The translations under genes were made by a program, and so were the position numbers. A stretch of 15,664 nt of DNA from Candidatus Neoanaerotignum tabaqchaliae (GTDB lineage Bacteria > Bacillota > Clostridia > Lachnospirales > Anaerotignaceae), in NCBI GenBank assembly GCA_904420235.1, contig CAJFUS010000077.1, positions 1 to 15,664 on the forward strand, given 5' to 3'. A model generated the notes under the pieces. That model was not told the DNA's origin and ran no database searches. It worked only from the letters and a program-made list of their open reading frames with translations. Below are positions 5,718 through 12,559 of the stretch, piece by piece; the stretch's first letter is position 1, and each line of letters starts with the position of its first letter.

Positions 5718-6659
5718 ATGAAAAAGTTAATAGCAATAGGTATGACAGTATTCTGTATGGCGTCAGTGCTTGCAGGCTGCGGAAGCTCATCAAGCGGTTC
5801 AACTTCAGCATCAGGAGAGGCTTCAACATCGGCCGCCGCATCAACATCTGAAACAACAGCTTCAGCGGAAAGCGCTGAAAGCACAGGAAGCGATTTAGGA
5901 GCCATAACAGTAGTTTCACGTGAGGACGGCTCCGGAACAAGAGGAGCTTTTGTTGAGCTTTTTGGAATTGAAGGCGATAACGGCGACATGACAGTTGACA
6001 CAGCCGAGATTACAAACAGCACGGCTGTTATGATGACAACAATAGCCGGAAACACAGCGGCAATAGGATACATATCCCTCGGCTCCCTTGATGATTCTGT
6101 TAAAGCTGTTACAATAGACGGAGTTGAGGCTACAACAGACAATGTTAAGAGCGGAGATTATAAAGTAGCAAGACCTTTTAATATTGTTACAAACGGCGAA
6201 TTAAGCGAAGCCGCTCAGGATTTTGTAAACTTCATTATGAGCGATGAGGGTCAGGCCGTTGTAGAGGAAAACGGATATATCAGCCAAGGTTCAAACGGAG
6301 CTTATACAGCTTCAGGAATTTCAGGAGAAATTTCAGTAGCCGGTTCATCATCAGTTACACCTGTAATGGAAAAACTTTCTGAGGCATACAGGGCTTTAAA
6401 TCCTGACGTAACTATTGAGGTACAGATGAATGACTCAACAACAGGTGTTACATCAGCTATTGACGGAATATGCGACATTGGAATGGCATCAAGAGAGCTT
6501 AAAGACAGCGAGCTTGAAGCCGGCGTTACACCAACTGTTATAGCTATGGACGGTATTGCGGTTATAGTAAACAATGAAAACCCTGTAGCAAACCTTACAA
6601 CAGAGCAGGTTGGAGGAATATTTACAGGAGAAATTACAGATTGGGCTGACGTTCAGTAA
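5718..6659 (+). CDS. pstS: Phosphate-binding lipoprotein PstS with circularly permuted lobes
   Basis: PstS captures phosphate outside the membrane and delivers it to PstCA. The start follows AAGGAG. Residues 1-21 are a lipoprotein signal with lipobox LAGC (Cys21), and 22-58 are a Ser/Thr/Ala/Glu linker. The domain order is unusual. Residues 62-190 (VVSREDGSGTRGAF, IGYISLGSLDD, VARPFNI, SDEGQAVVEENGYIS) are the part that is C-terminal in ordinary PstS. Residues 203-313 (AGSSSVTPVMEKL, NDSTTG, CDIGMASRELKD, AMDGIAVIVNNENPV, IFTGEITDWADV) are the part that is normally N-terminal. The protein ends where a normal PstS would continue into the GSGTR half. Both phosphate-contact motif groups are intact, so it should bind phosphate. 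It is the first gene of the operon, behind a PhoP box. Confidence 0.93.
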   Translation: MKKLIAIGMTVFCMASVLAGCGSSSSGSTSASGEASTSAAASTSETTASAESAESTGSDLGAITVVSREDGSGTRGAFVELFGIEGDNGDMTVDTAEITNSTAVMMTTIAGNTAAIGYISLGSLDDSVKAVTIDGVEATTDNVKSGDYKVARPFNIVTNGELSEAAQDFVNFIMSDEGQAVVEENGYISQGSNGAYTASGISGEISVAGSSSVTPVMEKLSEAYRALNPDVTIEVQMNDSTTGVTSAIDGICDIGMASRELKDSELEAGVTPTVIAMDGIAVIVNNENPVANLTTEQVGGIFTGEITDWADVQ

Positions 6660-6680
6660 ATCTTAAATTTTCAACAATGG

Positions 6681-6727
6681 TAAGGCATTTATAACACGGA
6701 CTTAATATCCTGATTGTAAATGCCTTA
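6681..6727 (+). terminator. Intercistronic hairpin between pstS and pstC (attenuator-like)
   Basis: TAAGGCATTTA (6681-6691) and TAAATGCCTTA (6717-6727) pair perfectly. Three more pairs (one wobble) extend the stem inward to 14, around a 19-base loop. Only a broken T run (TATATTTTAG) follows, so it probably stops or protects part of the transcripts and keeps PstS above PstCAB in amount. Confidence 0.65.
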
Positions 6728-6790
6728 TATTTTAGATATTTTAAGCTAACAAGTTTGTATCGGTTTTTATTTTAATCAGGGTGTGTTTAT

Positions 6791-7639
6791 ATGAAAAATT
6801 TTAGCGAAAGTTTTATGAAATTTGTATTTTTCGTGGCTGCCTGTGTTTCTATATTTTCGGTAGCACTTATATGTCTGTTTCTTTTCGCCAACGGAATACC
6901 AGCAATAGGAGAGATAGGCGTTTTCAAGTTCCTTCTCGGAACGTCATGGAAGCCGTCGAACGGATTATACGGCATATTCCCCATGATTATAGGAAGTATA
7001 TATGTAACGGCCGGAGCCATAATTGTGGGTGTTCCCGTAGGAATATTGTGCGCTATATTTATGGCAAGATTTTGTCCGGAGAAACTTTATAAATTTTTAA
7101 AACCTGCCGTTGAGCTTTTGGCGGGAATACCTTCCATAGTGTATGGATTTTTTGGTCTTGTAGTTATAGTTCCTGTTGTTCAGGATTTATTTGGAACAAG
7201 CGGAAAGGGAATTTTAACGGCGTCGCTTCTGCTTGGGATAATGATTCTTCCAACAATAATAAGTGTTTCGGAGTCATCGATAAGGGCCGTTCCCGAAAGT
7301 TATTATGAGGGTGCTTTGGCTCTTGGAGATACCCATGAGATGAGTGTTATGAGAGCCGTTGTGCCGGCTGCAAAAAGCGGAATTTTGGCTGGAATTATAC
7401 TTGGAGTTGGAAGAGCCATAGGAGAAACAATGGCCGTTATAATAGTTGCCGGAAACCAAGCCATAATACCGGATTCCATATTAAGCGGTGTAAGAACAAT
7501 GACAGCTAATATAGTAATGGAAATGGGCTACGCAACCGACCTTCACCGTCAGGCCCTTATAGCTACAGGTGTTGTACTGTTTGTATTTATACTTATAATA
7601 AATATGTCATTTTCATTGCTTAAGAGGAGGGAAAACTAA
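6791..7639 (+). CDS. pstC: Phosphate ABC transporter permease PstC
   Basis: PstC and PstA form the membrane channel of the phosphate importer. The 282-residue product has about six hydrophobic segments, beginning at residues 10-33. It carries the permease signature LLAGIPSIVYGFFGL (109-123) and a cytoplasmic coupling loop YYEGALALGDTHEMSVMRAVVPAA (171-194) that docks to PstB. Length and motifs are normal for PstC. The ribosome site is modest (AGGGTG, 6778-6783). The stop codon overlaps the pstA start by one base (TAATG). It lies 131 bases behind pstS, beyond the hairpin. Confidence 0.95.
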   Translation: MKNFSESFMKFVFFVAACVSIFSVALICLFLFANGIPAIGEIGVFKFLLGTSWKPSNGLYGIFPMIIGSIYVTAGAIIVGVPVGILCAIFMARFCPEKLYKFLKPAVELLAGIPSIVYGFFGLVVIVPVVQDLFGTSGKGILTASLLLGIMILPTIISVSESSIRAVPESYYEGALALGDTHEMSVMRAVVPAAKSGILAGIILGVGRAIGETMAVIIVAGNQAIIPDSILSGVRTMTANIVMEMGYATDLHRQALIATGVVLFVFILIINMSFSLLKRREN

Positions 7640-8568
7640 TGGAGGCAGTAGGAAAGCTTCCTGAAGGGCCTTCGTTTGTGCCCGTTGAGGAGAAAAGCGA
7701 AATAAACGCTATAAACAAAGTAACATTTAAGCAAAGAATGAAAAGCTATAAAAACAGACCTCTTTCTTTTCTTGTTCTTGGTCTTGTAAGTCTTGGAGCT
7801 ATTTTAACTGTTTTTGTTTTTCTTCTGCTTGTTGGATATATATTTGTAAAGGGAATACCAAATATAAACGCTGACCTTTTCGCTTGGGAATATAACACCG
7901 AGAATGTATCCATGATGCCGGCGATTATAAACACTGTGCTTATGACTGGAATGACCCTTATAATGGCTGTCCCTGTTGGTGTTTTCTCGGCTATATATCT
8001 TGTGGAATATGCCAAAAAAGGGAATAAACTTGTTTCGGTAGTAAGAATAACAACCGAAACTCTTGCGGGAATACCGTCAATAGTTTACGGACTTTTCGGA
8101 TTTCTTATGTTTGTTACGGCTTTCAAGTGGAGTTACTCGTTTATAGGCGGGTCGCTTACACTTGCCATAATGGTGCTTCCAACAATAATGAGAACCACAG
8201 AGGAGGCCCTTAAGGCTGTTCCGGATTCATACAGAGAAGGAAGCTTCGGTCTTGGCGCTGGAAAGCTTAGAACGGTTTTCAGAATTATACTGCCAACGGC
8301 CATTCCAGGAATACTGGCAGGAATAATATTAAGTATAGGACGTATTGTGGGAGAAACAGCGGCTCTTATATTTACTGCTGGTTCAACGGCAAGAATTCCT
8401 GAAAACCTGTTTTCGTCAACAAGAACATTAGCAGTTCACATGTACTCGCTTCTTTCGGAAGGACTTTATATGAATCAGGCTTACGCTACGGCTGTTGTGC
8501 TTTTACTTCTTGTTATAGTTATAAATTTTGTTTCTTCGGCGATTGCTAAGAAGCTTGCAAAAAGGTGA
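7639..8568 (+). CDS. pstA: Phosphate ABC transporter permease PstA
   Basis: PstA is the second channel subunit. The 309-residue protein has a cytoplasmic N-terminal extension of about 40 residues, longer than in PstC, then six predicted membrane segments. The family signature TLAGIPSIVYGLFGF is at 141-155, and the EAA-type coupling loop YREGSFGLGAGKLRTVFRIILPTA spans 198-221. GGAGG lies within the end of pstC a few bases before the ATG. The one-base overlap with pstC suggests translational coupling. Its TGA lies inside the ribosome site region of pstB. Confidence 0.95.
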   Translation: MEAVGKLPEGPSFVPVEEKSEINAINKVTFKQRMKSYKNRPLSFLVLGLVSLGAILTVFVFLLLVGYIFVKGIPNINADLFAWEYNTENVSMMPAIINTVLMTGMTLIMAVPVGVFSAIYLVEYAKKGNKLVSVVRITTETLAGIPSIVYGLFGFLMFVTAFKWSYSFIGGSLTLAIMVLPTIMRTTEEALKAVPDSYREGSFGLGAGKLRTVFRIILPTAIPGILAGIILSIGRIVGETAALIFTAGSTARIPENLFSSTRTLAVHMYSLLSEGLYMNQAYATAVVLLLLVIVINFVSSAIAKKLAKR

Positions 8569-8573
8569 GGTTA

Positions 8574-9323
8574 ATGGATAAATTTAAAATAGAAAATCTT
8601 GATTTATATTACGGAAATTTTAAGGCTCTTAAAAATATAAATATGAATATACAGGAAAAGGAAATTACTGCTTTTATAGGTCCGTCGGGCTGCGGAAAAA
8701 GTACGCTTTTAAAGTCTCTTAACAGAATGAACGACCTTGTTGAAGGTTGCCGCATTACAGGTAAAGTAACCCTTGATGGCGAGGATATATACGGCAATAT
8801 GGACGTTAACCTTTTAAGAAAAAGGGTTGGAATGGTTTTCCAAAAGCCAAATCCTTTTCCAATGAGCATTTATGACAATATAGCCTATGGGCCAAGAACC
8901 CATGGCATACGTTCAAAGGTTAAACTTGACGATATAGTTGAGAAATCATTAAGAGGCGCGGCTATATGGGATGAGGCCAAGGACAGACTTAAAAAAAGCG
9001 CCCTTGGAATGTCAGGAGGACAACAGCAGAGGCTCTGCATAGCAAGGGCTCTTGCCGTTGAGCCGGAGGTTTTGTTAATGGATGAGCCAACATCGGCCCT
9101 TGACCCTATATCAACTTCCAAAATAGAAGACCTTGCCGTTGAGCTTAAAAAGGACTATACTATAATAATAGTTACCCACAACATGCAGCAAGCCGCCAGA
9201 ATATCAGACAAAACTGCGTTCTTCCTTTTAGGCGAGATGGTTGAGTTTAACGAAACTGAGAAACTTTTCTCTATGCCGGAAGATAAACGTACAGAGGATT
9301 ACATAACAGGGAGGTTTGGCTGA
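8574..9323 (+). CDS. pstB: Phosphate ABC transporter ATPase PstB
   Basis: PstB drives phosphate import by hydrolysing ATP. The ATG at 8574 is chosen because AAGGTGA (8562-8568) sits five bases before it. An in-frame GTG at 8565 would lie inside that site. The 249-residue protein shows Walker A GPSGCGKST (36-44), the Q-loop at Q90, signature MSGGQQQRLCIARALA (146-161; the usual first Leu is Met), Walker B VLLMDEPTSALDP (166-178) and switch His202 (VTHNMQQA). All catalytic residues are present and the length is typical. It follows pstA by five bases. Confidence 0.97.
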   Translation: MDKFKIENLDLYYGNFKALKNINMNIQEKEITAFIGPSGCGKSTLLKSLNRMNDLVEGCRITGKVTLDGEDIYGNMDVNLLRKRVGMVFQKPNPFPMSIYDNIAYGPRTHGIRSKVKLDDIVEKSLRGAAIWDEAKDRLKKSALGMSGGQQQRLCIARALAVEPEVLLMDEPTSALDPISTSKIEDLAVELKKDYTIIIVTHNMQQAARISDKTAFFLLGEMVEFNETEKLFSMPEDKRTEDYITGRFG

Positions 9324-9324
9324 T

Positions 9325-9972
9325 ATGCGTAACACTTTTGACGAGCAGCTTTCATTGCTTAACGTTGAGCTTATTAAAATGGGAGCTTTGTGCGAGGAAG
9401 CATTGGCCGCGGCCATGAAAGCTCTTTTTGACAGCGATTTAAGTCAGGTTACACTGGCTTCCGAATATGAAAGGGAAATAGACCAAAAGGAAAGAGACAT
9501 AGAAAGCCTTTGCATGAGACTTATACTTCAGCAGCAGCCTGTGGCAAGAGATTTAAGAGCTATTTCAGCCGCATTAAGAATGATTTCGGACATGGAGAGA
9601 ATAGGCGATCAGGCTGAGGATATAGCCGAAATTACAAAGCACATTGAGAAAAAAGGCACAATAGAAAGGGTTGCCCATTTAAAAGAAATGTCAGTTGTGG
9701 CTGCAAAAATGGTAACTCAAAGCGTTGACTCTTTTGTTAAAGGCGATGTTGAGCTTGCAAGAGATGTTATTTTAAAAGACGACGTAGTGGACGCTGACTT
9801 TAATAAAATAAAAGATGAGCTTATTGAGGTTATAATAAGCGATAAGTATGAGGGAAAAGACTGCATAGACCTGCTTATGGCGGCCAAATATCTTGAAAGA
9901 ATAGCCGACCACGCCGTTAATATAGCGGAGTGGGTTGAGTACTCTTTAACCGGCGTACACAGGAAGGAATAA
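9325..9972 (+). CDS. phoU: Phosphate signalling protein PhoU
   Basis: PhoU links the state of the Pst transporter to the PhoR kinase and dampens signalling when phosphate is plentiful. The start is taken as the ATG at 9325, behind GGGAGGT (9309-9315). An in-frame TTG at 9316 touches that site and is unlikely. The 215-residue all-helical protein has two three-helix repeats, each with the metal-cluster motif: SDMERIGDQAEDI (88-100) and YLERIADHAVNI (189-200). This is the usual PhoU length. It starts one base after the pstB stop and is followed two bases later by the response regulator. Confidence 0.95.
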   Translation: MRNTFDEQLSLLNVELIKMGALCEEALAAAMKALFDSDLSQVTLASEYEREIDQKERDIESLCMRLILQQQPVARDLRAISAALRMISDMERIGDQAEDIAEITKHIEKKGTIERVAHLKEMSVVAAKMVTQSVDSFVKGDVELARDVILKDDVVDADFNKIKDELIEVIISDKYEGKDCIDLLMAAKYLERIADHAVNIAEWVEYSLTGVHRKE

Positions 9973-9974
9973 TT

Positions 9975-10658
9975 ATGATTTATATTTTAGAGGACGATTC
10001 GAGCATACGGGAATTGGTGGCGTACACACTTAATAACTCTGGCCTTGAGGCTGAAGGGTTTGGAACGCCTTCTCAGTTTTGGGATAAAATGCAGGACGGC
10101 AATCCAGAGCTTATATTACTTGATATTATGCTTCCGGAAGAAGACGGGCTTAGCATACTTAAAAAACTGCGTTCAAACCCGGATACCGAAAATGTTCCCG
10201 TTATAATGGTTACGGCCAAGGTTACCGAATATGACAAAGTGATAGGCCTTGATGGAGGAGCCGATGATTACATATCGAAACCTTTTGGAATGATGGAGCT
10301 TGTTTCAAGAGTAAAGGCAGTTTTAAGAAGGGCGGCCAAAGAAAGCAGTCTTAAGGACGATGCTTATAAACTTGGCGGCCTGTATGTAAATCCGGCCAAG
10401 CACATAGTTAAGGTTAACGGAGAGAATGTTGTTCTTACAATAAAAGAATTTAACATACTTTGCCTTCTTATGAAAAAGCAGGGAGTCGTATTCAGTCGTG
10501 ACCAGCTTTTAAGCGAGATATGGAGCTATCAGTATGATGGTGAAAGCCGTACAGTTGACGTTCATATACGTACACTAAGACAGAAACTTGGACCATGTGG
10601 AAACCTCATTGAAACCGTAAGGGGAGCTGGCTACCGTATGGGAGGCGGCGAGGATTGA
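9975..10658 (+). CDS. phoP: PhoP/PhoB-type phosphate response regulator (OmpR family)
   Basis: The 227-residue protein has a receiver domain with acidic pocket E6-D7-D8, phospho-acceptor D50 (LILLDIMLPEEDG), T80 (IMVTAK) and K102 (SKPF). An OmpR-type winged-helix DNA-binding domain follows from about residue 125, with EFNILCLLMKKQGVVFSRDQL and ending SRTVDVHIRTLRQKLG...VRGAGYRMG. Its place inside the pst operon, in front of a PhoR-like kinase, points to control of phosphate genes. The PhoP-box repeats at 5580 and 12443 are the likely targets, which would make the operon self-activating. Its stop overlaps the kinase start by three bases. Whether to call it PhoP or PhoB is only a naming matter. 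Confidence 0.93.
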   Translation: MIYILEDDSSIRELVAYTLNNSGLEAEGFGTPSQFWDKMQDGNPELILLDIMLPEEDGLSILKKLRSNPDTENVPVIMVTAKVTEYDKVIGLDGGADDYISKPFGMMELVSRVKAVLRRAAKESSLKDDAYKLGGLYVNPAKHIVKVNGENVVLTIKEFNILCLLMKKQGVVFSRDQLLSEIWSYQYDGESRTVDVHIRTLRQKLGPCGNLIETVRGAGYRMGGGED

Positions 10659-12304
10659 AAAGCAGAATATTCAGAGCCACAGTAAGCGTGGGGCTTTTGA
10701 TGGTTTTGTCTACCATAATAATCATAATGGGCGTTTTATACGCCTATTTTGATAAGCAGTTTGTAAATGAATTATCTCAGGAAGCGGTTTTTGTAAAGAG
10801 CGGCGTAGAGAAAAACGGCGTAGAATATCTTAACAGTCTTGGAAATACTAAAAACAGGATTACATGGATAGCCTCCGACGGAACAGTGATTTATGACAGC
10901 ATTGCTGATGAGGCTGCTATGGATAATCATTTAGATAGAGAAGAGGTTAAAGAAGCTCTTGAAAGTTCTGTTGGCGAAAGTATAAGATATTCATCAACAA
11001 TATCTGAAAAAACCGTGAACTATGCCGTAAGACTTAATGACGGTTCTGTTTTAAGAATTTCAAGGGAGCAATATACGGTATGGACAATTTTGGCAGGAAT
11101 GTTTCAGCCGATACTTGTTGTTATTGTGGCGGCTTTTATAATATCGGCAGTTATAACATATGCCGTTTCAAAAATGATTGTTAAACCACTTAACGAAATT
11201 GACCTTGAGCACCCAGAGGAGGCCGTGTCTTATGACGAGATAGCGCCTCTTTTAAGAAAGCTGTCTTTGCAGAATAAACAAATAGCAAAAAACATGGAGG
11301 AGCTTAGACGGCAGAGGGAGTCTTTTAACACAATAACCGAGAACATGAGCGAGGGATTTCTTATTATAGACAATCTTACTAAAATATTGTCGCATAACTC
11401 AAGCGCCCTTAAGCTTCTTGGCATAAGTGGAGATGTTGAGAATAAAAGCGTGCTTGGTCTTAATCGCAGCGAGAGCTTTTGCAAGGCAATAGACATGGCC
11501 CTTAACGGAAATCATAATGTTCAAAAAATGGATGTTGACGGCAAGTATTATCAGATATTCGCAAATCCGGTTTTTCAGGATAAAACTGTTGTTGGCGCTG
11601 TTATAACAATACTTGATGTAACTGAAAAGGAAAAACGCGAAGAATTTAGGAGAGAGTTTACGGCAAATGTTTCTCATGAGCTTAAAACGCCTCTTACAAC
11701 TATTTCAGGAACGGCCGAGATTATAAAAAGCGGCCTTGTAAAGCCTGAGGATATACCGCATTTTGCCTCTAACATATATAATGAGGCACAAAGGCTTATA
11801 ACCCTTGTGGGGGATATTCTTAAGCTGTCAAAAATGGACGAAAATAATATAACTTCTGAGAAAAAACCTGTTGACATGAAAGATGTTATAAAACGTGTGC
11901 TTGACACAGTGCGTCCAATGGCTGTGAAAAAGAGCATAAGCATAGAGTTCCAAAGTGAGGACTGTTATGTTAACGGTATATCGCCTATACTTGAGGAGAT
12001 AGTTTTTAATATACTTGATAATGCCGTTAAATATAATAAAGACAACGGCAGCATTAAAATTGTGCTTGAAAACAAAGACGGACATGTTGAGCTATCAGTT
12101 TCGGATACGGGAATAGGCATACCCTATGAAGAGCAGGACAGAGTTTTTGAACGGTTTTACAGAGTTGATAAAAGCCACTCAAAAGATATTGGCGGCACAG
12201 GTCTTGGACTTTCAATAGTAAAGCATGGCGCGGCAATACATAATGCCACTGTAACTTTAAAGAGCGCACCTCTTAAGGGCACAACAATATCTGTTTTATT
12301 TTAA
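10655..12304 (+). CDS. phoR: PhoR-type sensor histidine kinase
   Basis: The 549-residue protein starts at TTG (10655), with GGAGGCGG seven bases before it, overlapping the regulator's TGA. Residues 7-32 and 143-172 are membrane segments enclosing an extracellular domain of about 110 residues. A linker region without a clear HAMP signature, then a PAS domain (about 222-322, FNTITENMSEGFLIIDN), lead to the HisKA box with H341 (ANVSHELKTPLTTI). The ATPase part has N-box FNILDNAVKYNKDNG (451-465), G1 DTGIGIP (484-490), F-box and GGTGLGLS (513-520). This is the layout of Gram-positive PhoR. It should phosphorylate the adjacent regulator under phosphate limitation, with PhoU and PstB as the probable input. 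It is the last gene of the operon. Confidence 0.93.
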   Translation: MKSRIFRATVSVGLLMVLSTIIIIMGVLYAYFDKQFVNELSQEAVFVKSGVEKNGVEYLNSLGNTKNRITWIASDGTVIYDSIADEAAMDNHLDREEVKEALESSVGESIRYSSTISEKTVNYAVRLNDGSVLRISREQYTVWTILAGMFQPILVVIVAAFIISAVITYAVSKMIVKPLNEIDLEHPEEAVSYDEIAPLLRKLSLQNKQIAKNMEELRRQRESFNTITENMSEGFLIIDNLTKILSHNSSALKLLGISGDVENKSVLGLNRSESFCKAIDMALNGNHNVQKMDVDGKYYQIFANPVFQDKTVVGAVITILDVTEKEKREEFRREFTANVSHELKTPLTTISGTAEIIKSGLVKPEDIPHFASNIYNEAQRLITLVGDILKLSKMDENNITSEKKPVDMKDVIKRVLDTVRPMAVKKSISIEFQSEDCYVNGISPILEEIVFNILDNAVKYNKDNGSIKIVLENKDGHVELSVSDTGIGIPYEEQDRVFERFYRVDKSHSKDIGGTGLGLSIVKHGAAIHNATVTLKSAPLKGTTISVLF

Positions 12305-12330
12305 TATCGGTTATAAACACACCTTATAAA

Positions 12331-12375
12331 GCAGCGGTGTCTTAGGTTTTAAAAGCCTAAGGCCCGCTGTTTTTA
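12331..12375 (+). terminator. Terminator of the pst-pho operon
   Basis: CAGCGG (12332-12337) pairs with CCGCTG (12364-12369), and CTTAGG (12341-12346) pairs with CCTAAG (12356-12361), separated by a small internal loop. The loop is 9 bases and TTTTT follows. Confidence 0.85.
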
Positions 12376-12442
12376 TATTTATTATTGATTTAATGACGAA
12401 AATGTGGAAATAATATAGTAAGAAGAAATGCCCATATATGAT

Positions 12443-12502
12443 TTTACATAGATTTAACATTAATTTTACAAAAAATAACTTTTCAAGTATTTGACGTATA
12501 AT
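12443..12502 (+). promoter_or_regulatory. PhoP box (three direct repeats) and promoter of the Na+/phosphate cotransporter gene
   Basis: TTTACA (12443-12448), TTAACA (12454-12459) and TTTACA (12465-12470) stand at an exact 11-bp period with 5-base spacers. A weak fourth copy may lie at 12476. TATAAT follows at 12497-12502, giving a start near 12509 and the box at about -66 to -39. No -35 consensus is seen at 17 bases, which fits activation by phosphorylated PhoP. Reverse-oriented half-sites (TGTAAA at 12502-12507, TGTTAA at 12524-12529) lie downstream. Confidence 0.75.
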
Positions 12503-12559
12503 GTAAAATATAAGGGAAAATAATGTTAAATTATAGAAAAATCTGGGGGTTAAAACAAA

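Noticed and set aside
5621..5851. Plus-strand ORF of 76 codons overlapping the pst leader and pstS start
   Set aside because: It starts within the -10 region, has no ribosome site, and is out of frame with pstS.
5683..6142. Two long minus-strand ORFs (85 and 148 codons) opposite the start of pstS
   Set aside because: They mirror the Ser/Thr/Ala-rich coding bias of pstS, have no ribosome site or family likeness, and overlap an unmistakable gene and its promoter.
8565..8573. GTG start for pstB at 8565
   Set aside because: The GTG lies inside the AAGGTGA ribosome site that serves the ATG at 8574.
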